Source: Candidatus Gastranaerophilales bacterium
GTDB lineage: Bacteria > Cyanobacteriota > Vampirovibrionia > Gastranaerophilales > Gastranaerophilaceae
Assembly: GCA_944324435.1 (NCBI GenBank)
Contig: CALUWH010000017.1
Span: forward strand, 1 to 43,136
Length of the DNA stretch: 43,136 nt
Reading direction: 5' to 3'
Shown: in pieces, positions 24,233 through 31,282 of the stretch
How the letters are laid out: the number at the start of each line of letters is the position of its first letter
Numbering within the stretch: position 1 is the first letter of the stretch
Translations under genes and position numbers: made by a program
Notes under the pieces: model-generated
Databases searched by the model: none
Told to the model about the DNA's origin: nothing
Seen by the model: only the letters and a program-made list of their open reading frames with translations

Positions 24233-25042
24233 TTAATCTTCTTTAACAGCACCGACCATTGGATTATTGATGAGATATTTCTTCCCGAAAATAAAAATTA
24301 AAATAACCGGAATAGAGCAAATACAAGAGCAGGCCATTAATTCTCCCCATAGAGTAATCTCCCTAAAAGAACCCTTAAATATAGTAAGCCCAACCGCAAG
24401 CGTACGCATAGATTCAGTGTTAGTAATAATCAACGGCCACATAAAACTATTCCAGGTTGTTACAAAAGTGAATATACTAAGAGTTGCAACCGCCGGCAGA
24501 GCACAGGGTAGTGCAACATAGAAGAATTGTTTTAACACTCCGCACCCATCCAGCTTTGCAGCGTCTTCCAAATCTTTAGAGAAGTTGAGAAAATACTGCC
24601 TCATAAGAAAAACCCCGAATCCGCCAAAAATTCCGGGAACAATAAGAGCCTGATAAGAATTTACCCAACCTAACTTACTCATCAAATAGAATAATGGAAC
24701 AATATTAACCTGAGGCGGAACCATCATAGATAGGATTATAATAAAAAACAGAACATTTCTTCCCCGAAAATCGAATCTTGCAAAACCATAGCCTGCCAGA
24801 GCAGATATTAAAACCTGAAATATAGTTGTAATCAAAGCTACTATAAGACTATTCAAAAAATATTTGATGACAGGAATTGAGGCAAAAACATTTTTATATG
24901 CGCAAAAAGAAAGATTTATATTTTTATAATTTGTAAAAAATGCCTCGTCACCGCTAAGTGAAATCACAAACATTACCACAAACGGCAGCAGCATAGATAT
25001 TGCGAAGATAATCAATGTAGAGTACAACCAAAACTTTCTCAT
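24233..25042 (-). CDS. MalG-type sugar ABC transporter permease
   Basis: Inner-membrane permease of a carbohydrate (CUT1) importer, with six membrane segments in 269 residues. The EAA loop that contacts the ATPase is visible as L-E-D-A-A-K-L-D-G-C-G...Y-V-A-L-P-C-A-L-P, about 150-175. The family normally pairs with a MalF-like permease, a binding protein and an ATPase; none is in this window, so it is an orphan here. Proximity to the secreted GH13 enzyme hints at uptake of its products. No ribosome binding site is visible, and a -10 (TAAAAT, 25049-25054) lies six bases before the ATG, suggesting a leaderless mRNA. Confidence 0.93.
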   Translation of the reverse strand: MRKFWLYSTLIIFAISMLLPFVVMFVISLSGDEAFFTNYKNINLSFCAYKNVFASIPVIKYFLNSLIVALITTIFQVLISALAGYGFARFDFRGRNVLFFIIILSMMVPPQVNIVPLFYLMSKLGWVNSYQALIVPGIFGGFGVFLMRQYFLNFSKDLEDAAKLDGCGVLKQFFYVALPCALPAVATLSIFTFVTTWNSFMWPLIITNTESMRTLAVGLTIFKGSFREITLWGELMACSCICSIPVILIFIFGKKYLINNPMVGAVKED

Positions 25043-25048
25043 AAATTT

Positions 25049-25077
25049 ATTTTATTACACTATTAGATATTTATGAA
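25049..25077 (-). promoter_or_regulatory. Promoter giving a leaderless permease mRNA
   Basis: On the minus strand TTCATA (25072-25077), a 17-base spacer and TAAAAT (25049-25054), then AAATTT and the ATG. The -35 matches consensus in four of six positions. Confidence 0.4.
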
Positions 25078-25119
25078 GGTTAAACAAAAAATTTTATTTT
25101 CATGCTTTTATAGAAATGT

Positions 25120-25938
25120 ATGCAAGTCAACAAAACTCTTGATAATGTTTTAAATTCCACACTCCTTTCCACGTCAATTTTCATTGGAAGCGGAGTTTAT
25201 AAGACATATAAAGATTATAAAAATGCAGATGACAAATACAAGTCAAAATTTTTGGTAAAAGACAGTGTTGTATTGTCAGGAGCCGCATTAGGGCTTTTAG
25301 GGTACAACGCTGCCTCAAAAAAAATTCTTAGTCACAAGAATTTCAAAAATGCTACTCACGCCATAACACACTATTTAATAAATAAAGCCAAAGTAGTTGA
25401 AAAACCTGTTAAATACGTTAAGGAAATAACTCACGACCTAATATCAAGCTTTCTTCTGTGTACTTCCGGTATCCTAGGAGCACTGGGTATGGACTATTTA
25501 TTATCAAAAACAGGATTTGAACAACCGGAAAACAATCCTGACGCTTATGAAAAAAGTCGTTTTGCCGCATATCTCGACAACAATATTATGAAAGATGTCG
25601 ACGAAAATACTCGTGATATAATGTATTCCAGAATAACTGACATGCCGCAAATGCGAATTTTTACTACGGGCATGATAGGAACTCAGGCTATAGACTTAGC
25701 TAAAAATAAAGAGTTTGATAAACGGCTCAAATATACAACCGAGTGTTTAATTAATGACACGCTTATCCCGATTGCAATATTATCAACGACAACCGCTTTT
25801 ACAAAGGAGGTAAAACCGCTATACCGTATCCCAATTATATTTGCATCACTTGTTGGGGGTACAATGTTTGCTAATAAACTTCTGCAACACCATATTGACG
25901 AAAACGTATATACAAAGAAGTTATGTAAAGATTTATAA
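25120..25938 (+). CDS. Lineage-specific multi-pass membrane protein
   Basis: A 272-residue protein of no recognised family. Hydrophobic segments lie near 15-27, 50-65, 107-128, 208-221 and 230-248. Between them is a soluble stretch of about 130-205 containing D-A-Y-E-K-S-R-F-A-A-Y-L-D-N-N. No signal peptide, no catalytic motif. No ribosome binding site; TATAGA (25109-25114) lies five bases upstream of the ATG, as with other apparently leaderless genes here, but no -35 box is visible. Divergent from the ABC permease. It resembles the membrane proteins at 10997-14711 only in general style. Confidence 0.75.
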   Translation: MQVNKTLDNVLNSTLLSTSIFIGSGVYKTYKDYKNADDKYKSKFLVKDSVVLSGAALGLLGYNAASKKILSHKNFKNATHAITHYLINKAKVVEKPVKYVKEITHDLISSFLLCTSGILGALGMDYLLSKTGFEQPENNPDAYEKSRFAAYLDNNIMKDVDENTRDIMYSRITDMPQMRIFTTGMIGTQAIDLAKNKEFDKRLKYTTECLINDTLIPIAILSTTTAFTKEVKPLYRIPIIFASLVGGTMFANKLLQHHIDENVYTKKLCKDL

Positions 25939-25957
25939 AATTAATATATATACCCTA

Positions 25958-25985
25958 TTGCATAGTTTAAAACCTCTGGTAAAAT
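25958..25985 (+). promoter_or_regulatory. Promoter for small-protein gene
   Basis: TTGCAT (25958-25963), a 16-base spacer and TAAAAT (25980-25985), 12 bases before the ATG at 25998. The leader would be about six bases, too short for a ribosome binding site. Confidence 0.55.
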
Positions 25986-25997
25986 AGAATTTAAGAT

Positions 25998-26216
25998 ATG
26001 AATATACGCAAGGTAAATACAATAGGTTTTCAAGCTAGAATCAAGTTCGGTAATAATAACCTTGGCAATTCAGGAGTAAGCAATCAAAATTTTGGTCACA
26101 ACAGCAGAACAAAATCCACTGCGTACATAAAAAAAACATTACTAATAATAACGTGCTTTTCGGCATTAATATCAAAACTAATAAAGGTCAGAAATGGTAT
26201 AAAACTACCATCATAG
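25998..26216 (+). CDS. Small Asn/Gly-rich single-span protein with N-terminal GFQA motif
   Basis: A 72-residue protein of unknown family: MNIRKVNTIGFQA (GFQA at 10-13), then an N/G/S-rich stretch with two further F-G-N/H motifs (17-19, 32-34), a hydrophobic segment (about 47-62) and a basic tail. The promoter at 25958 and the tagged start favour a real gene, but with its short length and nearly absent leader it could be spurious. It precedes another small tagged protein by 30 bases. Confidence 0.55.
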   Translation: MNIRKVNTIGFQARIKFGNNNLGNSGVSNQNFGHNSRTKSTAYIKKTLLIITCFSALISKLIKVRNGIKLPS

Positions 26217-26246
26217 TGTTAAGAAGAAAGTAGGAAAGGAAAAACG

Positions 26247-26474
26247 ATGAACATCAATGCAATTGGGGTTACAACATTTGGAAACAAACAACAGATTGTA
26301 AAAAGAGCCGCTATGGCTGGAACCGCTGCAGGAGCAGCATTACTCGCAACACCGGCAGTTGATACTTTTGTCAAAGGTATTTCAAAACCGGAAAAAGCAG
26401 TTGAAGAAAATATTATTAAAGCAAATGACGACGGAAGCCCGGATGATTGGAATCCATTTGATAGCTGCTGCTAA
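26247..26474 (+). CDS. Small protein with N-terminal TFGN motif and C-terminal NPFDSCC
   Basis: A 75-residue protein of no known family. It begins MNINAIGVTTFGNKQQ (TFGN at 10-13), continues with basic residues and an Ala/Gly-rich hydrophobic helix (21-38), and ends acidic with D-D-W-N-P-F-D-S-C-C. The NPF at 69-71 echoes the three NPF motifs of the protein at 21246, and the terminal Cys pair is unusual. A strong AGGAAAGGA site precedes the ATG. The acyltransferase-like gene begins inside its 3' end in another frame. Confidence 0.72.
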   Translation: MNINAIGVTTFGNKQQIVKRAAMAGTAAGAALLATPAVDTFVKGISKPEKAVEENIIKANDDGSPDDWNPFDSCC

Positions 26475-27414
26475 TACTTGCACGCAGAGACAAAAAAAAC
26501 AAAAGAGAGGGTTGAGCTTTAAAGGCTCTGCCCTTTTTTATAAAAATATTGATACTTATAAACGTATCAATATAGATTCTGCAGACTATATAAAATACAT
26601 CTACTCTACCGTGAAAAAATGGTGCAAAAATCCTGTAGAGATTAATGTAGAATCAGAAAGATTAGCGCGGATTGTTGAAGCAAATGAGCCCTGCATTTTT
26701 ATGATGAATCATACAAAAAATCAGACTCTTGACTTTGAGAATCTTAAATTTTTTAATACTCTACTATATAGGGAGTATATTTATCATGGCTTGGCAGAAA
26801 ACTGTCCGAGAAGCAGAGTCTTAACTAATAAGAGCATTTTGGAAGAACAAAAAGATCTCGGAGAAAAATTGAAGTGGATGGGATTAGTTCCTATTAATGC
26901 TGGTCTTGATGGAAAGGGAAAAGCTGAGAATGCCGTTACGTTAAAAGGGCTTGTGAATGAATTGGCCGCGTCTAAGATAAACTTGTTCATATTTCCAGAA
27001 GGGGCATTAGGGATATTATCATTTTTACCTATGAAGTATAAATTTCAACCGGGCATTTCAAGTATCGTAAAAAAAGTTCTGGATTTAAAAGAAAGCATAA
27101 AAGTTGTTCCGCTTGGATTTGCACATAAAAAAGATGCCTCAGCCGTACACATGGGTGAACCTGTTTATTTTCGCAGAAATTCTGAAGGTTACGTCGCAAG
27201 CCGGGGGAATGCGGATTCCAAATTTTTTACACCTGAACTTGGAGAGTTTTATAAAGATAATGAAGAAATCCTGCTTACAGAAAGCGGAAAGGCCGTACAG
27301 GACAAAAAAAGCATTCCATATATTTCAGGGATATTAACAGAGAATCTTTACGCTTGTTCCAAAGAAGCAAAATCAGATTTATTAAAAGCTGACAAAAGGA
27401 TTTATATTATATGA
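26443..27414 (+). CDS. PlsC-like acyltransferase with internal LSFKGS motif
   Basis: Probable lysophospholipid/glycerolipid acyltransferase-like protein. F-I-F-P-E-G matches PlsC motif III, and M-M-N-H-T-K-N-Q-T-L-D is a divergent motif I: His to Asp spacing is six residues instead of four, so activity is uncertain. The start is ambiguous. ATG at 26443 has a GGAAG site and gives 323 residues with LSFKGS at 24-29; a TTG at 26512 would put that motif at the very N-terminus but is too close to its GAGAGG; the frame is open from 26359. The first 32 bases overlap the preceding gene in another frame. The stop overlaps the next start (ATGA). Confidence 0.7.
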   Translation: MIGIHLIAAANTCTQRQKKQKRGLSFKGSALFYKNIDTYKRINIDSADYIKYIYSTVKKWCKNPVEINVESERLARIVEANEPCIFMMNHTKNQTLDFENLKFFNTLLYREYIYHGLAENCPRSRVLTNKSILEEQKDLGEKLKWMGLVPINAGLDGKGKAENAVTLKGLVNELAASKINLFIFPEGALGILSFLPMKYKFQPGISSIVKKVLDLKESIKVVPLGFAHKKDASAVHMGEPVYFRRNSEGYVASRGNADSKFFTPELGEFYKDNEEILLTESGKAVQDKKSIPYISGILTENLYACSKEAKSDLLKADKRIYII

Positions 27415-27914
27415 AGATAAGTTCTCGTCTTGCATCATTTAAATATAGCTTAGCCTATAAAACCCTTCTATACATAAATAAAAACAATCCTCGCACTGAA
27501 GCATACAAAAATGAAGGGCTTAAACTTCTGGCAGGGAAAGTTGCAAGACTACCCGAGAATATCGCATTTAAACCGTCATTCACGCCAAAATCCAGCTGCA
27601 TAAAGGCCTTTGATAAACTCTATATATTTATTTCAAAATCTAATCTCAAAAAGCCTGAGTCAGAACGATATGACTCTCTGATCCATGAAATCGGGCACTG
27701 GCTTCACTTTCAGAATCTCCCTTCACCGGCGGAAAGAAAAACTGCATGGAGGAACGTAAACTTAAATAAAATCCATACAGAGGTTTCCCCAAGGGCGGCA
27801 AGTGACTCTAAAGAATTTGTAGCAGAGGTTTTCAAATGGCTTATTAAGGGTAAAACATTTGACGAATATATAATGAATTTATACAAACAGCTAAGAGGCC
27901 CTCAAGTTAAGTAA
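27411..27914 (+). CDS. Small zincin-type metallopeptidase-like protein
   Basis: A 167-residue protein with a complete zincin signature: H-E-I-G-H (His92, Glu93, His96) and, after a suitable gap, E-F-V-A-E (Glu139) as the likely third zinc ligand, the arrangement of gluzincin-like and lethal-factor-like small proteases. No signal peptide or membrane segment. It overlaps the acyltransferase-like gene by four bases (ATGA), so the two are translationally coupled. Target unknown. An internal regulatory protease or an exported effector are both possible. Confidence 0.78.
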   Translation: MKISSRLASFKYSLAYKTLLYINKNNPRTEAYKNEGLKLLAGKVARLPENIAFKPSFTPKSSCIKAFDKLYIFISKSNLKKPESERYDSLIHEIGHWLHFQNLPSPAERKTAWRNVNLNKIHTEVSPRAASDSKEFVAEVFKWLIKGKTFDEYIMNLYKQLRGPQVK

Positions 27915-27922
27915 AAAAATTG

Positions 27923-27941
27923 CTGGAAAAGATTTTTCCAG
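27923..27941. promoter_or_regulatory. Inverted repeat upstream of decarboxylase gene
   Basis: CTGGAAAA and TTTTCCAG are perfect 8-base arms around GAT. There is no T run after it, so an operator or an mRNA hairpin is more likely than a terminator. A TATTAT at 27947-27952 lies just downstream and could be the -10 of the decarboxylase gene. Confidence 0.45.
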
Positions 27942-27977
27942 TGTGGTATTATGAACGAAATATTGAGGGAGAAGAGA

Positions 27978-29729
27978 ATGAATACAGCCGATTATCTGAT
28001 AAAAAAACTTGAGGAGCTTGGAATTAACGACTTTTTTGGACTTCCTGGCGATTATAATTTTAACCTTTTATACGCAGTTGAAAATAACCCAAATACTAAC
28101 TGGATAGGGTGTACGAATGAGCTTAATGCAGGGTATGCCGCGGACGGATATGCCAGAATGCGCGGCTTTGGCGCGATTATAACAACATACGGAGTCGGCG
28201 AACTAAGTGCAATAAATGCAATAGCTGGAAGTTATGCGGAAAATATTCCCGTAATCAGTATAGTTGGAGTTCCGGCAACTACATGCATAGAAAACAAAAC
28301 GATGGTGCATCATAACTTTCAAGATGTTGACTATTACAAGTTCATGGAAGCACACAAACCGGTTGTAGCCGCAACAGCTTATCTTACAAGAGACAATGCA
28401 AAGCTTGAAATTGACAGAGTTTTAAAAATTTTCGTAAAAGAGAGAAAACCTGTTTATATTGCAATCCCGATAGATATTGCAAAAATGCAAATCTCTGACA
28501 GAGAGGTTTCTTACGGTTGGAGCAGTGATGATGAGGTTTTGAAGGCTGTGACAACTAAAATAGTTGAAAAGATTAATAATGCACAAAAACCCGTAATTCT
28601 AGGCGATGCTCTTGTAAAAAGATTTGATGCAAAGATTGAATATAAGGAATTTGTAGAAAAATCAAAAATTCCTGTAACAAATTTTTTGATGGGCACAAAC
28701 CTAATTGATATGGATTATGAAAAATACCTTGGCGGATATTATGCCGGATATAAGAATCCCCAAGCGCAAAAAGCACTGGAAGAGACAGATTGTCTTATTG
28801 CTGTCGGGCCTGTTTACAGTGATTTAAATGCGTTCGGATTTAATCTTCCGTATAAAATTAACAATCATATCGCAATTTATGGAACGTTCACTTATGTTGA
28901 CGGCATAAGATTTGATAACGTAAAAATGAGCGACGTTTTGGAAGAGGTTACAAAGCTGATAACTCCCAAAGAAATTTATATAGAAAGAGGCCGTATCGGC
29001 TATGAACATGTTCCGGCTGATAATGAAGATTTAACGTCAAAATATATTTATCCGCGCTTACAGGAGTTTATAAAAGAGAATGACATTGTTGTAGCCGAAA
29101 CCGGTATTGTGCCTCAAGGCGTATGCCAGATAAAATTCCCTCATAATGTCGATTTACAGACTCAAACCCTCTGGGGCTCAATAGGATGGGCAACTCCTGC
29201 CACTCTCGGAATTTGCCTTGCAAAACCAAAATCAAGAGTCATTCTTGTAACAGGAGAAGGTGCACATCAACTAACTGCTTTGGAGATAGGGAATATGCTC
29301 AGGTATGGAGTTAATCCTGTAATTATTGTCCTGAATAATCACGGGTATACAATTGAGAGAGTTCTTTCCGACAATCCGCACGACAAGTTTAATGATATAA
29401 TGCAGATGAATTACTCAAAATTTGCCCGAATATTTGAAGGGGACGTATGGTCAACGAAAGTTAATACGGCTGAGGACTTTGATAAAGCTCTGAAAGTTAC
29501 TCAGATAATGAACAAAATGTGCTACATTGAAATCTGCACAAAGGCTATGGATATGCCCGAGATTACGGAAGCAGCCGTTTCTGATATGAAAACTCGCTCA
29601 AAGTCAATGGAAAAATCTGTTCCGGAACAATACTGTGTTCAAAAAACAGAGGAAAAAGTAGAAATTGAACCAGAGATAAGCTGTAATATTGATTTTGAAA
29701 CGACGGTGCATAGAGGATTTGATTTATGA
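27978..29729 (+). CDS. Thiamine-diphosphate 2-oxoacid decarboxylase (pyruvate/indolepyruvate decarboxylase family)
   Basis: Non-oxidative decarboxylation of pyruvate or a branched/aromatic 2-oxoacid to an aldehyde; in a fermenter this feeds alcohol formation. PDC-family features: Glu48 in C-T-N-E-L-N-A-G-Y-A-A-D-G-Y-A-R activates ThDP, the His111-His112 pair is at the active site, and the Mg/ThDP site is G-E-G (426-428) to N-N (453-454), with Glu in place of the usual Asp. N-H-G-Y-T-I-E is typical. Residues after about 530 form a charged tail longer than in most PDCs. ATG at 27978 follows GAGGGAG; an ATG nine codons upstream lacks a site. Substrate not resolved. The stop overlaps gmk by four bases. 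Confidence 0.92.
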   Translation: MNTADYLIKKLEELGINDFFGLPGDYNFNLLYAVENNPNTNWIGCTNELNAGYAADGYARMRGFGAIITTYGVGELSAINAIAGSYAENIPVISIVGVPATTCIENKTMVHHNFQDVDYYKFMEAHKPVVAATAYLTRDNAKLEIDRVLKIFVKERKPVYIAIPIDIAKMQISDREVSYGWSSDDEVLKAVTTKIVEKINNAQKPVILGDALVKRFDAKIEYKEFVEKSKIPVTNFLMGTNLIDMDYEKYLGGYYAGYKNPQAQKALEETDCLIAVGPVYSDLNAFGFNLPYKINNHIAIYGTFTYVDGIRFDNVKMSDVLEEVTKLITPKEIYIERGRIGYEHVPADNEDLTSKYIYPRLQEFIKENDIVVAETGIVPQGVCQIKFPHNVDLQTQTLWGSIGWATPATLGICLAKPKSRVILVTGEGAHQLTALEIGNMLRYGVNPVIIVLNNHGYTIERVLSDNPHDKFNDIMQMNYSKFARIFEGDVWSTKVNTAEDFDKALKVTQIMNKMCYIEICTKAMDMPEITEAAVSDMKTRSKSMEKSVPEQYCVQKTEEKVEIEPEISCNIDFETTVHRGFDL

Positions 29730-30274
29730 AAAAACTATATGTAATATCAGGCTCATCAGGTGTCGGCAAAGGTACTGTTATCAAAGAGTTTTTAAAAAAG
29801 CATCCTGAATTCAAGCTTTCAGTCTCTTGTACTACCAGAAACAAACGCGAAGGCGAGATTCACGGTGTAAATTACTTTTATCTTACAGTAGAGGAATTTG
29901 ACTCTTGTATAAAAAATGACGAATTTCTTGAATGGGCTGAATTTTCAGGTAATCGCTACGGTACCAAAAAAGATTTTGTCAAGAAATGTCTTGATAACGG
30001 AGAAAATTTAATCCTTGAAATTGATACTAAGGGTGCATTGAATGTAAAATCGCTCATGCCCGAGGCTGTATTAATCTTTATAGAACCGCCCTCAATAAAA
30101 GATCTGGAAACCAGACTGCGAGGCCGTCACACTGAAGACGAAGAATCCATTAGGAAAAGACTGGCATCAATAAAAGCCGAGATTAAAAATTCTGAAAAAT
30201 TTGATTATAAAATTATGAATGATACCGTGGAAAATGCCGTAAAATCACTTGAAACAATAATGACGGCTGAATAA
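29726..30274 (+). CDS. gmk: Guanylate kinase
   Basis: Essential cytoplasmic kinase converting GMP to GDP with ATP. P-loop G-S-S-G-V-G-K-G-T (9-17), GMP-binding S-C-T-T-R-x-x-R-E-G-E-x-x-G-V-N-Y-F-Y and E-W-A-E-F-x-G-N-R-Y-G-T, and the lid R-L-R-G-R-x-T-E-D are all intact. The 182-residue length is slightly short of E. coli Gmk but normal. It overlaps the decarboxylase stop (ATGA), an unusual pairing. Downstream only an imperfect hairpin (TGCTC/GAGCA around 30290-30304) separates it from the convergent coiled-coil gene. Confidence 0.97.
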   Translation: MKKLYVISGSSGVGKGTVIKEFLKKHPEFKLSVSCTTRNKREGEIHGVNYFYLTVEEFDSCIKNDEFLEWAEFSGNRYGTKKDFVKKCLDNGENLILEIDTKGALNVKSLMPEAVLIFIEPPSIKDLETRLRGRHTEDEESIRKRLASIKAEIKNSEKFDYKIMNDTVENAVKSLETIMTAE

Positions 30275-30285
30275 TATAAAAAACC

Positions 30286-30312
30286 GCCATGCTCGTAGGA
30301 GCAGACGGACTT
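30286..30312. terminator. Weak hairpin between gmk and convergent gene
   Basis: CCG...TGCTC and GAGCA...CGG pair imperfectly around a four-base loop, flanked by AAAAA on the left. It may act as a terminator for the minus-strand gene; support is modest. Confidence 0.4.
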
Positions 30313-30332
30313 ATATAATATAATTCTTAATA

Positions 30333-31115
30333 TTAACCTAATCCGAATGTCGGTGCTGAATCTTTGATACCTTCGCTGCAAGCCTGTTTTACGGATTCTA
30401 ATCTTGCCTTTGCATCTGCTAACTGTGCTTCGCAGGACTGATTGTCGAGTTCGATATCTGTTTCCTCTGCCTCGAGAGGTGCAAGTGCCGCATCCTGTTC
30501 GGCTTCCAATTGTTCTTTTGCTGCTTCCAGCCAAATCGATACATTGGATTGATATTGAGACGACATCTGCTGTACTTGCATTTGTCTGACATTTTGCATT
30601 TGCTGAATTTGTGTATATGCAGCCTGGAAAGCTTGATATTCTTGTGCAGTATATGTATTACCGCTAATATCTTTCCATTCTGCATCTTTAATAACCTTGC
30701 CGTTTTCATCCAAGTTTTGCTGGAATCCGCCATTTTGGAATGCCTGATACATTGTTGCAGCTCTATCTGAGGAAACAATCTCGTTGCCGTCTTTGTCTTT
30801 TGTACCTTGACCGGCCCAGGCTGCCAAACCTTGCATAATAAACATTGAAATACCACCGGCGGCCCCAAAATTCATTGGATTCAAGCCTGCGGTACCAAGT
30901 CCGGACCAATTTTGAGCCCAAACAGAGAATTGGCTCTGAGCCATCTTCGCCTGGCTTTCCAATTGCGTCATTTTATTAGAATACATTTTCTGTACTCTGG
31001 AAATGTTTTTTGTTATTCTTTCTTTACGGCTTGACAGCTGCAACTGACGCAAAGTTAATTTATTAACTTTACGTTGAAGCCTCATTTTTTCATGTAATAA
31101 CATTAAGAATGCCAT
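30333..31115 (-). CDS. Lineage-specific coiled-coil protein
   Basis: A 260-residue protein of no named family. It starts MAFLMLLHEKMRLQRKVNKL, with a basic coiled coil to about 65, a Gly/Ala/Met-rich hydrophobic middle (70-105), a D-K-D-G-N-E segment near 107-112, and a long Gln/Glu-rich coiled coil (about 165-245). It has no Sec signal. The layout (two coils around a hydrophobic centre) resembles needle, translocator or axial proteins of type III systems, but that is only analogy. CGGAG precedes the ATG. Its upstream region has two TTGTAAC elements and an ACTTTATATATATAAG stretch. Confidence 0.78.
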   Translation of the reverse strand: MAFLMLLHEKMRLQRKVNKLTLRQLQLSSRKERITKNISRVQKMYSNKMTQLESQAKMAQSQFSVWAQNWSGLGTAGLNPMNFGAAGGISMFIMQGLAAWAGQGTKDKDGNEIVSSDRAATMYQAFQNGGFQQNLDENGKVIKDAEWKDISGNTYTAQEYQAFQAAYTQIQQMQNVRQMQVQQMSSQYQSNVSIWLEAAKEQLEAEQDAALAPLEAEETDIELDNQSCEAQLADAKARLESVKQACSEGIKDSAPTFGLG

Positions 31116-31148
31116 TTTATGCTGTCTCCGTAATTTTATTTATACTCT

Positions 31149-31243
31149 TATATATATAAAGTATATTTACTTGATGAAATTTCATGTTTTTTACAATATT
31201 GTTACAAATCTTTACATAAATTTTGTTACAAAATTTTACAATT
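31149..31243 (-). promoter_or_regulatory. Upstream region with two TTGTAAC elements
   Basis: In the sense of the gene at 31115: AATTGTAAAATTTTGTAACA (31224-31243), then ATTTGTAACAAT (31197-31208), a TGAAATTTCA palindrome (31176-31185) and ACTTTATATATATAAG (31148-31163). TTACAA/TTACA units repeat with 10-base spacing on the plus strand, the pattern bound by two-component regulators of the OmpR type. Confidence 0.45.
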
Positions 31244-31247
31244 AAGT

Positions 31248-31275
31248 TTGAATTATGTCGGATAGATTATAAAAT
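31248..31275 (+). promoter_or_regulatory. Promoter giving a leaderless TOPRIM-gene mRNA
   Basis: TTGAAT (31248-31253), a 16-base spacer and TAAAAT (31270-31275), seven bases before the ATG at 31283. No ribosome binding site is present. Confidence 0.45.
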
Positions 31276-31282
31276 AAATCTA

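Noticed and set aside
30205-30868. Several overlapping frames on both strands opposite the coiled-coil gene
   Set aside because: Gln-rich coding sequence keeps other frames open. Only the 260-residue frame has a ribosome binding site and sensible protein features.
30333-31115. Calling the coiled-coil protein a type III translocator or flagellin
   Set aside because: Only general layout agrees; no conserved flagellin or translocator motif is visible.
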